DNA of 64,000 nt from Gambelia wislizenii (GCA_030847615.1 JAUMIR010000005.1:211962645-212026644), one strand, 5' to 3'; counted from the stretch's first letter, positions 44,796 to 56,160 are shown. The notes: generated by a model not told the origin, from the sequence alone. A program made the numbers and translations.

Positions 44796-45117
44796 AGACT
44801 TTTTTAAACAGGGGAAACAAACCCCGAGGAGGTTGGGAGAAGAAAGGGGCTGTTTCGCTTACAGAGCCCCTTTTCAGACAGCCCCGTCCTGCTCCGTCCT
44901 CCTCCCGACCTCCTCCTGAACTTCCCCCATGCTGCTCACACCACTTTTTATTGACAGAGGTTCTCCATCAATAAAAAGCAATGCCAGCAGCATGGGGGGA
45001 CGTCAGGAGGAGGTTGGGAGGAGGACGGGGCTGTCTGAAAAGGGGCTCTGTAAGTGAAACAGCCCCGTTATTCTTCCAACCTCCTCAGGAGGGGGGTCCC
45101 CATGTCTGAAAAAGTCC
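44796..45117. mobile_element. GAT-PAL palindromic MITE (322 bp)
   Basis: Right end GTCTGAAAAAGTCC and left AGACTTTTTTAAAC bound arms of about 160 bp that pair with modest mismatch: GGGGCTGTTTCGCTTACAGA faces TCTGTAAGTGAAACAGCCCC. The centre is the TTTTTATTGACAG ... CATCAATAAAAAG hairpin (44943-44977). Flanks ATT/ATG. It directly abuts the 3' end of a CR1 copy. Confidence 0.85.
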
Positions 45118-45760
45118 ATGGAATCATAGAGTTGGAAGAGACCACAAGGGCCATCCAGTCCAACCCCCTGCCATGTAAGAATAAACTATCAAAGCATTCC
45201 CAACAGATACCCATCCAGCCTCTGCTTAAAAACCTCCAAAGGAGACTCCACCACCTTGAGGCAGTGTATTCCACTTCCAAACAGCTCTTACTGCCAGGAA
45301 GTTCTTCCTAATGTTTAGATGGAATCTCTTTTCCTGTGGTTTGAACCCATTGCTCTGTGTCCTGGTCTCTGGAGCAGCAGAAAACAAGCTTGCCCCATCC
45401 TCAGTATGGCATCCCTTCAAATATTTAAACATGCCTCTCATGTCACCTCTCAACCTTCTCTTCTCCAGACTAAACATACCCACCTCCCTAAGCCGTTCCT
45501 CATAGGACATGGCTTCCTGACCTCCCACCATACTGGTCGCCCTCCTCTGGACACATTCCAGCTTCCCAATATCTTTCCTGAATTGTGGTGTCCAGAACTG
45601 GACAGAAGTATTCCAGGTGAGGTCTGACCAAAGCAGAATAGAGCGGTACTATTACTTCCCTTGATCTAGACACTACACTCCTCTTAATGCAGCCTAGAAT
45701 AGCATTGGCTTTGTTAGCTGCTGCTTCCTTGCTGTCAAGTATATTACCTCCTCACACACA
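45118..45760 (-). mobile_element. CR1 LINE, 3' fragment, minus strand
   Basis: Begins with the reversed CR1 terminus ATGGAATCATAGAGTTGGAA and extends about 640 bp through AGCCTCTGCTTAAAAACCTC, GTCACCTCTCAACCTTCTC and GTGAGGTCTGACCAAAG. Translation on the minus strand shows FHLNIRKNFLAVRAVW near the end. 5'-truncated. Confidence 0.93.
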
Positions 45761-47261
45761 CATACCCCTCCAGGTTGGAACAACAAATAAGACTATCAAT
45801 TTTAAATGATATTCATATTTTTTTTTTCAAAATGACAGCACCCTGCCCATGGGGAATAATTCAGCTCAGGCTGAGTAATTGACCTTGTCTTGGAAGAGCC
45901 AGATGCCATTATAAAAATAAGATACCCCACATCTTTTATTTCAGAACTGAGCCCAGGCTCAGATTAAGCTCTTCGTTGGAAGACCTGTTTAGTGTTCAGC
46001 TGGGCAGAAAGAGCTAGAAGCCACCAGTTTAGCAGGAAACACCCATCTGTCATCCCTAGTGCTGCCTAGAGAAGATGATTTGATAGAAGAAAACTGCACC
46101 CAGCATTTATGAGGAGAGCCTGCAAAAGTGGGGAGATTTTAAACCAGCCTGCAATGGTGTGGGAGGTGGTCAATTTTATTGTGCCTTTATTACGCTCATC
46201 ATTGAGAGAAGTAGAAAAATGTTGTCTTTTCTTTCTTTCATTTTTTCCATGTTCCCATCAGCCTTTCTAACAAAGCTGACCAGTCTTCTAGTCTGAATTG
46301 GTGCAGCTTCTACTGCTGTGTGTTTTTTGCTTTCGTTCCCTCTATTCCTCTGACCTTCAGACTGTGCCTCCTCTTTTTTGTAATCAGGTGGCCCTTTTCT
46401 GGACTTTAAAATAAATTAATAGACAGTAAAAGAAAATCCCTGTGGGAGCAGAGACGGGGGAGTTCCTTGTATAAAAACTTAAAATGCCCCACCTGCCACT
46501 TGACCAGCAAAAAGCTTGGATTCATCTCTACCCTCCCTTGCAGATTATGTAAAGCTATTTAAATCCTGAGTGACAGTATTTGCTAAGACAGCTGTTGGGC
46601 TCTGCCACCATTGGTGGGGGAGAGGGGATGAAAAGCATGGCAATTGTGAGGGTGAAGGTAATAAAAGATGACTCTTTTACATAGTCCTTTGGCAAAACAA
46701 AATACCCAGCTGCTATATTTTGTCCAGGTGGAAGCAAACAAAATAACAGGGCAGAAATAATGTTGCTGCAAATAAAGGGATGGGTGGGGTTTTTAAATAA
46801 AATGTATCTCTCCCCCACTGCCATTCTGCCTGATATTGTTTTTCTAGATATCAGTGGCCTCATCATCATCTCAGATGCAAAAGCAGAGGTGGAAGGAAGT
46901 CTCCTCTCCCTGCTCTCTCTCTCTCTCTCTCTCTCTCTACTTGTTTTGCCCATATGAAATTCGTTTTAAAACATTTCAGAGTAGGGATTTAAACTGGAAA
47001 AGTGCTACTGGTTGATCAAATATTTAGCTGCCTTTCTTTTTTGGAATGAAGCTACACATTTGTGTGGCAGGGATCCACAGGCTCCCTCCATCTGATTTTG
47101 GATGTGGGGCCTTTTCAGACTACACAAGAATTGCACTGCATTCAGGGGCATAGCAACAGGGCAACAAAATGAGGACATTGCCATTTCTAAATAAAATTTG
47201 TGTCCCCCTCATGAGGTTTTCCTTCAGTTTTCAAATTTCTTGCACTGTAGAAGTAAGATGT
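45761..47261. other. Unique-looking sequence; candidate conserved region
   Basis: Nearly free of recognised repeats apart from a (CT)n tract at 46913-46938 and GGGCCTTTTCAGACTACACA near 47108, a probable MITE end. Words such as GAGTAATTGACC (45871 onward) and TTTATTGTGCCTTTATTACG (near 46174) occur. The 132-codon minus-strand frame at 46555-46953 runs through the CT repeat and has no domain. Confidence 0.4.
46913..46938. repeat. (CT)n microsatellite
   Basis: Thirteen CT units. Confidence 0.95.
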
Positions 47262-47685
47262 TGTCAGGATCGGTCCCTGATGTTGCCTGTTCCTGCCATT
47301 TTTTGTATTGTTCTGTAACCTTGCTGTTAATTTTATTTTCATTTCTTGATACTTATTACCTAGTGTTCTGTAGCAATTGTGGAAGGGAAGTATAATGGTC
47401 TCTATGAGAATGTTGAGATAAGCCTGTAGCTGCAGAATCAGCTTGGGAAAAATAGGATGAACAGGGCATGGGAAAAGGAGGTCAGAGGATGATGGATAAC
47501 CAATAGTATTGTAGCCCACCAGATTTCATAGATTGCAATACACTTTTAGTATACTTCTTCCCTCTAAGTTTCAGTTCTGAGCAACAACCTTGTCTGATAA
47601 GCTTTCTGGATTTCTGTGCCAATAAAGTTTTCTGATTAACTCTGAAACTGCTGGTCACTGTATCTGGGCATGCAAGTACATCACA
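47262..47685 (+). mobile_element. Solo LTR, plus strand (424 bp)
   Basis: Starts TGTCAGGATCGGTCC and ends AGTACATCACA, flanked by a perfect 5-bp duplication GATGT (47257-47261 and 47686-47690). An AATAAAG polyadenylation word lies at 47621. Alignable to the minus-strand LTR at 44176 (shared GATGATGGATA, AGCCCACCAGATTT, CTCTGAAACTGCTGGTCACTG). 5-bp duplications occur in Gypsy-type and some endogenous retroviral elements; without an internal region the class is open. Confidence 0.88.
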
Positions 47686-47690
47686 GATGT

Positions 47691-48165
47691 TAAGAATCCC
47701 TCACACCTAGAACTCAATCAATTGTCTTTATTTGTAGCCAATAGACCATAAAATCCTCAGATTAAAAGATAGATTTGATTAAATGAAAAAATATAATACA
47801 GAATAAAATGTCTAACATTTAAAACAACTAAACAATTCTATTACACATCAAATATAGTTAAAATTATTTTGTCGTAAGTGATCTGATGAACTGCCAGATT
47901 TAAGAACTGATTTAAAAATTTAGCTCCCTGCTCTCTAAACTACATGTTGGAGCCTTTGAACAAAATAATTAGAAGAGTCACAAGGGAGTAGCCTGGGACC
48001 TAGAACTCCTATTGCTGTTGTTTGCATTCCTTCAACTTTGCCTGCCCTTTTTCTTTGGATGCCTGAATGGCATTTCTAAATGTTTCAATATACTGTGATG
48101 TCAGAAATGTGGGGACTGAAGGAAAATTGCATGGGGAGGGGGCAAGACCCTCATTTTTCACACAT
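47691..48165. other. AT-rich sequence, no recognisable gene
   Basis: CAATTGTCTTTATTTGTAGCC followed by A/T-rich words at 47720-47850 could be a reversed LINE 3' end, but I cannot assign it. Confidence 0.3.
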
Positions 48166-48275
48166 GCATGAACTGAGCTACACACCATCTATATTCCACT
48201 GTAACTGCTATGGCAACATCCCACAGAATCCTGAGGTTTGCAGTTTGGGGAGTGGTATTGATGAAATGATTATGA
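48166..48275. mobile_element. TTTGCAGT-type MITE fragment
   Basis: AGCTACACACCATCTATATTCC, AACTGCTATGGCAACATCCC and GAATCCTGAGGTTTGCAGTTT match the left half of the element at 43026. The right half is missing. Confidence 0.65.
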
Positions 48276-48393
48276 TATTTTTTTCAGCCAGTCAGTGAGG
48301 ATAATTAATTAGGGTAGATTTCTCCCCACTCTGGGTGAAAATGAATATTCCTGAACAGCATTCTCCCCATATTCCAATGTACTATTATGTTAT

Positions 48394-48530
48394 GGAGGAA
48401 TTATTCTGAAGGGGAAAATATAGGGGTTGTGCGTGCACATACACACACACACACAACATTTTCTCTACAGAAAACATTTTTTTCCACACACACAAAAGGT
48501 TTCTGTCTATTCAATAATACCCCTGAAACA
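48394..48530. mobile_element. Inverted-repeat MITE (GGAGGAATTATTCTG ends)
   Basis: GGAGGAATTATTCTGAAGGG faces GTCTATTCAATAATACCCCTG around AAACATTTTTTTCC and ACACACA tracts, like the copy at 11172. Confidence 0.55.
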
Positions 48531-48606
48531 CTTTAGGATATTCTAACAATGGGAAATTAGGAAAAATTCTTGCTGATCTAATATTCGTCCCAATATGGTT
48601 AGAAGT

Positions 48607-49258
48607 GTAAAATCATTGAGTTTGAAGTGGGCTCATGGGCTATCAAGTCCAACCCCCTGATCAGTGCAGGATATCCAGCTAAAGCATCCCCAGCAGGTAG
48701 CTATCCAAACTCTTTTTAAAGACATCCAGAGAAGGAAACCCCACCACCTCTCTAGGCAATTGATTCCATTGCCAAACTGTTCTTACTGTCAAAAAAAATC
48801 CTTCTAATGTTCAATTGAACTCTACCATCCTGTAACTTAAATTAGACCTGGTCCTACCCTTTGGGACAGCAGAGAAAAAACCTGCCCCCTCATCTCTGTA
48901 ACAACCCTCAGTGCAATCATGTCACCCTAGTTTTGTCTGCACCAAGCGAACAAGCTCCGCTCTTTCAACCTCTCCTCATATGTTTTGTTCTCCATACCGC
49001 TTATCATCCCCATTGCCTTTCTCTGAACCCATTCCAACTTGTCTATGTTCTTGTGACATCACTAAGGTTGGTGTCACTCCTCCCCCAGACAGTGTCACCT
49101 GGTGTGGTTCAGGCTCTCTGCAGCCCCTAGTGCTGCCACTGCTATGTCCTTCTTAAAATGAGGCACTCAGAACTGAATGCAATATTTCAAATGAGGCCTG
49201 ATCAGCACAGAATACAGTGGGACTATTACTTCCCTTGACTTGGAAACTATGAATTCAT
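48607..49258 (-). mobile_element. CR1 LINE, older 3' copy, minus strand
   Basis: AAATCATTGAGTTTGAAGTG, CCAACCCCCTGATCAGTGCAG, CTATCCAAACTCTTTTTAAAG and TATTTCAAATGAGGCCTGATC follow CR1 order. More diverged than the 45118 copy. Interrupted by a 91-bp MITE at 49051-49141. Confidence 0.88.
49051..49141. mobile_element. hAT MITE of 91 bp inside CR1
   Basis: Left TTGTGACATCACTAAGG and right-end reverse complement CAGTGGCAGCACTAGGG. CR1 is interrupted exactly here, with 8-bp duplications CTATGTTC (49043-49050) and CTATGTCC (49142-49149). A second copy is at 62037. Confidence 0.9.
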
Positions 49259-49640
49259 TTTCAGTCTGGGGATGAATAATTACAAATATTGGCTGGAATC
49301 CTGTCGGGGTGTTGTGTACTCATATGTAGACTTGCATCTGCAAGAGATAGAATTGCAAAGATATGCAATGTCTATATCCAGTCAAGGGCTGCTGTTACAT
49401 AACTACATAGCAGAATTGGCAAATGGGGCTGAATCTGCTGTGATCCCCAGTGAGCAGCAGACCCACAATGCACATTGGGCACCCCTGATGCTCATTAGGC
49501 ACTCTTCCCGATATCCAATTGCACATTTTTGCAATTCAATAACAGGGTTTCTTGGGGACACCCCCCTTTGTTACATCCACACAAATTTATGTTGAGTGAA
49601 AGATCATACAGGATCCCAGCCACGCTTTCCATCCCTAATC
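49259..49640. other. No recognisable gene
   Basis: The 107-codon frame at 49272-49595 has no recognisable domain. Confidence 0.35.
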
Positions 49641-49644
49641 CAGG

Positions 49645-50220
49645 AGCTCATCTATAGGAGGAGATATAATTCTTGTCTCCACAATTTTTCTCTCAAGCTC
49701 ACTGGCATGGGAAGTTATCTGTTTTGAAGTTCAATTGGAGCATGTCCAAAAATAAAGATGGTGGCCATGAGTGAATTACCCATGCTATTATTCCCCCAAA
49801 CCCACCATTGCATGGGGACTTTTTTCTCATTAAATCCAAGATGTGGAAAGGCAATCTTCTACTTTTAAAACCTGGGTTTTTTACTTTACAGCTCCCAAAT
49901 GTACATGATTAGTAGTGCAAAAATCAGCAATGGAGGTTCCATCCATTTCATTGCCAGAAAGCCCCCCCCCCCCAGACATCTGACCAATCATGTTTGGACT
50001 TCCAGAATGTGCCCTGCTTTGAATGGGTTGTCCAAATGGGCGGGAATGCACATTTCTACATATTTTTAGAAAAAACTTTGCAAAAAAACCCATGAAGACT
50101 GTTACTGTGCAGTACATGGAGTTTTGACCCCCTCCTTTTGAATATGGTGACTCCCCGCAGGATCTCATCAGGACAAAAGGTATATTCCGTGAGGAGTTTT
50201 TTCATCGTCTAGACAACACC
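49645..50220. mobile_element. TCTA-TIR DNA transposon (576 bp)
   Basis: Right-end reverse complement GGTGTTGTCTAGACGATG and left AGCTCATCTATAGG are diverged inverted repeats. Flanks CAGG (49641-49644 and 50221-50224) are a perfect 4-bp duplication. Shares AAGATGGTGGCCATGAGTGA with the copy at 3567. Confidence 0.68.
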
Positions 50221-50224
50221 CAGG

Positions 50225-50584
50225 AGTGTCAGATTATTTAGTGACTAAATTTGTGAATGAACAAACAGACCCCCAAAATAATGGGGGAGGAAGAAAAACA
50301 CCCTAGACTAAAAAAAAGTACTGGACTATTAGTAGTGAATATTGGGGGAAGAGTTTAAAGGTGTTTTCTTTCACATGCAAACATACACACACACAAACAT
50401 ATATGCACACATTCCTTTACACACGAAATGGCAGCCTTTCCTAGTTGAAAATGAGTCATTATTTAACTTCACCAACAGACTTCAAAATGTAAACCTAAAA
50501 AGAATGAGAAAAAAAGATTCTGATTTCATAAATGCACAGTACATACACAGCTTCAAAATGGTTAAACTAAGTCTTAAGAAAAAA
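50225..50584. other. No recognisable gene
   Basis: AT-rich with CA/ACAC patches near 50380-50415. Confidence 0.3.
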
Positions 50585-50945
50585 ATGTCCAGTATTCAGC
50601 CATAGGGAACCACTCTTCTTTATCTGAATGTTTTTATTTATTCAATGTGTTAGCATATCCATGTCTTTCATGCCTTTTAACTTCAGCAGCCAATCATCAA
50701 TCAGTGGGCTTTTTGTTTCCATTTTTGTGCTAAGATGATACATGCGGCTGTTATCGTGTATAGAATTATCCTCCAATGCTTAATTTCATCTCTTTTATTT
50801 AAGATGGAAGTCATGTTTAACAAGTACAGTTCAGGTTTTAGTGGGTATTTCAGGTGTAGAATCTCTAGTATCATCATGTGGATGTTAGCCCAATATTTTT
50901 TAATAAGTTCACAGTTCCATCTATGTGATATTTTAAGATGTTTTT
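50585..50945 (-). pseudogene. L1 LINE ORF2 C-terminal fragment, minus strand
   Basis: Minus-strand translation gives ELIKKYWANIHMMILEIL, then YPLKPELYLLN, then RIILYTITAACIILAQKWKQ, and after a frameshift SPLIDDWLLKLKGM and EWFPMAEYWTF. This is the wording of the L1 ORF2 C-terminus (a WxxI...PLxPELxLL...ITAAxIIxAQxWK...PxxxxW pattern). A TGA/frameshift near 50701 and a stop near 50644 break it. The opposite-strand 74-codon frame (50735-50959) is its shadow. A dead, 5'-truncated copy. Confidence 0.82.
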
Positions 50946-51029
50946 CTTTTAAATCTTGACACTATGTAAATTTATTTGTTTTGTTTTTTCAATGCTCCTT
51001 ACCATTTCTCCAATTCAATATTGTGTTTG

Positions 51030-51135
51030 AAATCTTTGGGCCACTAGATAAATAGATAACTTTAGTCTTTAAGATGCCAAAGAGTCTTTGCTATTTTTAC
51101 TTCAACAGATTATGATAGCTACCTGTGTGGAAATT
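51030..51135 (-). mobile_element. SINE-like repeat (GGCACCTTAAAGACTAA type), minus strand
   Basis: In reverse: ACAGGTAGCTATCATAATCTG, GTTGAAGTAAAAATAGCAAAG and CTTTGGCATCTTAAAGACTAA. This is a diverged match to the common sauropsid repeat with GTAGCCGTGTTAGTCTGT ... TGGCACCTTAAAGACTAAC. It sits next to the L1 fragment. Confidence 0.65.
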
Positions 51136-52314
51136 TTCATCAAAAAAAATTTTTTTTCCTCCTTAGTGGTTGTTTTGGGACAAAAGTGCTAGGGAAAATA
51201 GGGACTACCTGCTCTTTTTAGTGTCCAAATTTACCATTATCCATTCAGGCCACTGACCTAGAATAGCTGTTTTGTTTTTGTTAGCTCCACATAATTCTTC
51301 CACAAACTCATGGAGCATATTCCCCACCCCCTATACACAAATCTGAAATGGAACACAGAAATCACTTTAAATAGCACTCTCATTTATCCAGCCTCTTTTT
51401 CCACATAATTCTTGTATTCCTCAGGCCATCTGGATAATCTAGATTAATGATGCTGTGTAGCATGCAGCCACTGCTGCTGTAATAATTTTCTTTGCTGACA
51501 GTAGTGCAGAAGGAGAGTTCTGCCATTTCACATTATTTCAGAGAAACAATGCTTCTTTTTTGTTTTTTGACATGGGCAGTTCATGTCAGAGTTCTTTCCT
51601 GAACTGACTATATCCAACATGGAGAACATACTGTATTGTGAGGAACAAGGGCCCAAGCCAATAGGAACTCTGATGCAACATGAATTAATCATCCCTCTAA
51701 ATCTTTTATCTGGTAAGGTAAAAATTATGTGGTTAATTTTTAACTACCAAGAGGGGGTTTGGTCATTCAAGCGGCTATATTTACCATTTACCAGATTAAA
51801 TTATGAATATGCAGCTCAAACTTCTTGTATGCTGGAATGTTAAGTGGCCTGGTGACCAGCTAAGGCAAGACAGCCCGACTGAAATGTATGCCATCTTGTT
51901 TGGCCAGGGTTTGTGGCTTTCTGAACTAGCTGCAAAAACAGCTAGAGTCACCTCTTTGAAGACCAAAAAAAAAACCAAAAAAACCAAAAACCTGAAGGAT
52001 TTTCCCAAACAGGTCCCCTATGAATTCTTATCCTCTTTACCAGGGTATTCGGGTTCAGAGTGTTAATCCTTATGATTTGTTATGAACTGTGACCCTCAGC
52101 TACCAGATGACAAATATCTCTACAAATACCCTGATAAAAGGTTGCGATGGGACACTGCCAAGATCTTGCCCCCCACAACACCCTGAATATTATCAGAAAG
52201 TCTGAAATAAAAGCACACGGTTCTGACAAGAGGAAAGGGAAATAGTGTTATAGGCTTTCTTCTGCTGCTTGAAATTCCTTATTAAAGATTTGGTTTCAGA
52301 TGGAGGGGCTATTC
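51136..52314. other. No recognisable gene
   Basis: Unique-looking. The 86-codon plus-strand frame 51583-51843 has no domain. An AAAAAAAACC-rich patch lies near 51966-51990. Confidence 0.35.
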
Positions 52315-52385
52315 ATTCATTCATTTGAATTTATATTCCACCTTTCTTCCAAGATGGGATTCAAGGTGGCTTACCTAATACAAAA
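52315..52385 (-). mobile_element. LINE/SINE 3'-tail fragment
   Basis: ATTTATATTCCACCTTTCTTC followed by CAAGGTGGCTTACCTAATAC is the reverse of the L2-like terminus, preceded by an ATTC simple repeat. Confidence 0.6.
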
Positions 52386-52489
52386 AAGTTGGGGAGGGTC
52401 ATGATGGGGTTTAATTTCTCCCACCATGTACATGTGCAGAGTACAAAAAGGGGTTGTGTACATCTTTGAATGTAAGATCTGTTCCAAGG

Positions 52490-52605
52490 TTATGGAACAT
52501 GTGGCCCTCCAGGTGTTGCAGAACAGCAACTCCCACTATCCTCCACTATGGGCTCTGCTGTCCAGGGGTGACAGGCATTGTAGTCCAACAACATAGGGAT
52601 GGTCC
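52490..52605. mobile_element. ACTCCCA-type MITE (GGCCCTCCAGGTGTTG)
   Basis: TGTGGCCCTCCAGGTGTTGC, GCAACTCCCACTATCCTCC and the facing ATTGTAGTCCAACAACA are the standard parts of a common lizard inverted-repeat element. Confidence 0.7.
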
Positions 52606-53204
52606 TGTCCCTGTTCTAAACCTTAATGAGCAACAGAGTAGATAACGGTATTATCCTTAGCATGTGTTTATGGTGATCTTTTTACATATTTAGGGTTTGC
52701 AGAGGTAATTCCATAGGTGTACCAGGAAGCTTGAGTCCACTGAAATAGGTCACCCCATCCTACTCCCTGTCACAATAGTGTTATGCCATGGTGACACTCA
52801 GATATGGTGACAGAATACCACTCTTTTGATTACAGTGTGATCAAGTAGGGTAAGTCAATTCCTCACTGCCCCCATTATAGATTGGGCACTTCCATACCTG
52901 ACTGATGTGAACACACTAGTGTCACATCATGTCATGATTGGTTTATGTTGACAGCATGGTCAAGACAGAGTGGTAGGTCGCATAATGTTACTACTATGAC
53001 TGGAATTATGGAATGCAGGAAGTGTGGTCTCTAGTGTGACCAGTCCTTCTGTTAGCACAGCCACACCTTATTCTCTCCCTTTTTGACTGGTGGGTAAAGA
53101 AAGAACTGACCATTATGCAATGGGTAAGATTAAGGTAATAGTGCCCATTAAGCCACTGGTTGTGCCACTGTGGGATCCAGCCTCACTACACTGATCATAT
53201 CCTC
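52606..53204. other. No recognisable gene
   Basis: Several TGTGAC/GTCACA words but no recognised element. Confidence 0.3.
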
Positions 53205-53580
53205 CAAAATTGTCCCAATTTGGCAAGGACATTCCAGCTTAACCACCTATCATCCCACTTTTTCAGCTCTTTTTAAAATGCCCTAGTTTCTCCCTCCTCC
53301 TGCCTGTGTCCTAAGCTTATTTCAGTTGGTACAAACAAGTTCACAATACAGACATAGTTTTCATTCAGTTAAATCAGCAGGGGGCGGGGAGAGAAGGGAG
53401 CAAAATCTTGCCCTTCATGGTAGGTTCAGGCAAAACAAACTGTTGCAGCCTCTCCTAGTTTGTCTGTTCTTCCTCATTAATAACTTTTTCCATTTTGACC
53501 ATACTCTGATGTTGCCTGGCCACGTGTGTCATGATTTTATCTGTGAAATGTTGTAGGGCATGCACTGATGCATATTCATG
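53205..53580 (+). repeat. Dispersed repeat, uninterrupted copy
   Basis: AATTGTCCCAATTTGGCAAGG, CATCCCACTTTTTCAGCT and CTGATGTTGCCTGGCCAC align in order with 58355-59245, where the same repeat is split by a DNA transposon. Class unknown, possibly an old DNA transposon. Confidence 0.75.
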
Positions 53581-53667
53581 CTACTCAACTAGTGTGCAGG
53601 AACTTAGCCATTATGTGTGGCTAAAAGTTACCTCAGCTGATATCCTACATGTAGTGGTAGAGTAGGA

Positions 53668-54117
53668 GGAGATTTTCAGACACTAAATATGGTGTTATCA
53701 CAATGCCAGGAGATCGCAAAAGGGCTTGCATTTCAGATGACGTTGTTCCCGTCTCATTATGCTCCCCGTCAGCTGTCGTTCTGCCAGTGCTTCTTTTTAT
53801 TGATGGGCTAAGTCGTCAATGGAGCCCAAATTCCCTTTCTGTAACAAAATGTTGTGTGACTGAAACGGTGCCCCATTATGCTGGTGCAATGCCAGCGTCA
53901 GTGGGAGGTCCGTGCCAGAACACTTCCATATGCAAGTGGGGCATCAAGGTAAGTGACACATTTTTGTACCCACCCCAGGTTACTTGTTTTTTTAAGTGTG
54001 TTTTTGTGCTTGCTGTCACTTTCTGTCTTTTACTTTGCTTTTAATTTTTCAATTCCCCATGCTCTCGTCTTCTCATGAGAATGATCGGGATTTCAAACCA
54101 GGAAGTGAATGGAGCTC
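53668..54117 (+). mobile_element. GAT-PAL copy, right end truncated
   Basis: Left end GGAGATTTTCAGACAC. Hairpin TTTTTATTGATGGG ... CGTCAATGG (53793-53822) is centred 138 bp from that end. The interior continues through TTTTTGTACCCACCCCAGG and TCTTCTCATGAGAATGATC to GTGAATGGAGCTCC, where homology stops before the distal terminus. Confidence 0.8.
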
Positions 54118-54169
54118 CATATTTGTACAATCACCCCATATTTGTACCTAGAACTGTTCATTAACTCTA

Positions 54170-54275
54170 GATGTTTTGAACTACAACTCCCATAATCCCT
54201 TACCACTGGCTATGTTGGCTGGGGCTTCGGGCAGCTGAAGTCCAAAAATTTCAATGAACCAAAGCTTTCCTATCC
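54170..54275. mobile_element. ACTCCCA-type inverted-repeat MITE
   Basis: TTTTGAACTACAACTCCCATA and TACCACTGGCTATGTTGGCTG, then GCAGCTGAAGTCCAAAAATTT. Facing words and the typical CTATGTTGGCTGGGGC core are present. Confidence 0.75.
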
Positions 54276-55900
54276 CTGCCTTAGCTACACCTTCTCTGGT
54301 GTGATCCTCTGCTGTTCATTATCACAGTCCCCCTCACAGAGCCAAAGGACAGCACTGCATGTGTCCCCATGTTGCTTATCAGTTTCTATCAAATAAATTG
54401 GATCCACAAGGGTTCTGAGAGTCTTTAGGCACTGTTGGTATTAGTAGACTTTACAGGATCACACTCCAAGTAGTGAGCTAGGTTGTTAATCCGTGAGGTA
54501 TCTTAAGAATGGGGCAGATTCATCACACCTCTCAGTAGTCTACCAGAATGTTTTTTGTCAATGTTATCAGGAGTAAACAAAGAAACAGACACCTATCAGA
54601 CTTTTCATCTTGCACAGTCAGGAACATGTTTGGCTGTGCTCGTTTATTGTTAGCACCTCATACAATGCTGAAATAAGGTCTGAAGTCATGTATAGCTTGC
54701 CGCATTAACAGGAGAAGTGACAGACAGCTTTTACCCGCTAAGTCTTGGGAAGAGCAATAATAACAACACATATTTGAGTTTCCTGTTTTCTCACTATAAA
54801 AATATCAAAGCCCCTTTGTAACTTTGATCTAGGTGACACTCAGCCTTGATGACACTGTGATGAAAGGGAGGATATGAACCAGGATATCTTGCAATAGCAT
54901 TGCTTCTTGTTTGATTCTTCATATTTTCCCCTTCTTCTGAATTGTTTGTTGCTCCAATGCATACCAAGTTCAGAGAGAGTTCAGGCTCATCACTTGCACA
55001 GAAATTATTGAAAACCTTTAGGATTCAGTTTCATGGGGATGGTGCCCGGGCACTGTAGGGTAAGAATTGATATGTAATACTTGTGCCAGTCAGTGTGAAA
55101 TTTAAATACTATACAGTATTTCTGAGCCTTACATATTTCAAAAACAAGCTCACTGAATATTAAACTGCAAGATGGAAAAAAAGAAAAGAAAGAAAGCCTG
55201 GAGTATTATAAAGATATCAAAGATGATAACGTTCAAGTGATGCTCTCTACCTTTGCCACTATCTTGTTCACAAAACTCAATCAATCCTTTCAGGTCAGGG
55301 TGTTTGGTTTCTCCAAACAATGGAGCTGATACTTGTATAGCCATATCAATGCCAATGAGTACAATAGACCAGTGTATGCCGAGCAAAATGAAAGAAAATT
55401 CCTAATAAGGGAACAGCTTTCCATCTCAGAGTTTCAAAGGAATATTAGAAACTACAGAAGTATTTTTTTAAAATAAGTTTAAAAATAAGATACACAAAAT
55501 TAAGATTCTCACAGAGCAAGAAACATCTCAAGAGAACCAGTCCCAAACAACAATGGCAACAAATATAGATGCCAGAAGCTACATCCCTACCATGGTGAAT
55601 TCAATATTCAAGGCAATTCAATGTACAAAAAGATATGCATAACTCTTCTGCCAATGTGAGTGGCAAAACAACAGCTGAGCCTTTATCATGTTTGGCATGA
55701 GCTTCTCCACAGAAACCTGGGAATCTAGATAGCAAAAAAAAAAAAAAAAGTAGCGGGGGAGCAATTCTTCCACACTTGAAATATGCTGAGACAGAGAGTG
55801 GATGCCAAAGACTAAGTACTTATTTTGAAGTTGAGAAATGTTGGAAGAGACATGGGATGTTAGTAATGAATATCCTGCTAAACACTGCACATGATACACA

Positions 55901-55961
<61 letters not shown>

Positions 55962-56160
55962 TGTCCACAACACTGTCCACAACTACAATGGAAGAAGACC
56001 AAGGGATATACATACATAAATGTAAACAAATAAGCATATCCCCCTTGCCCAGGTTAGCCCCATGCCCCCCTCCCCGGGAAAATATACTGATTAAAGCATA
56101 TAGTTCAATCTATAGGCACTTTCCCCAGCATACTGCCTTCCAAATATGTTGGACAATATG
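54276..56160. other. No recognisable gene; microsatellite near 55900
   Basis: Unique-looking AT-rich sequence. Minus-strand frames at 55150-55386 and 55618-56037 lack domains, and the latter runs through the microsatellite. Confidence 0.4.
55895..55957. repeat. Compound (CA)n(GA)n microsatellite
   Basis: About twelve CA units pass directly into about nineteen GA units. Confidence 0.97.

Noticed and set aside
46555..46953. 132-codon minus-strand frame
   Set aside because: Starts in a (CT)n repeat encoding an Arg-Glu run and shows no domain or splice support.
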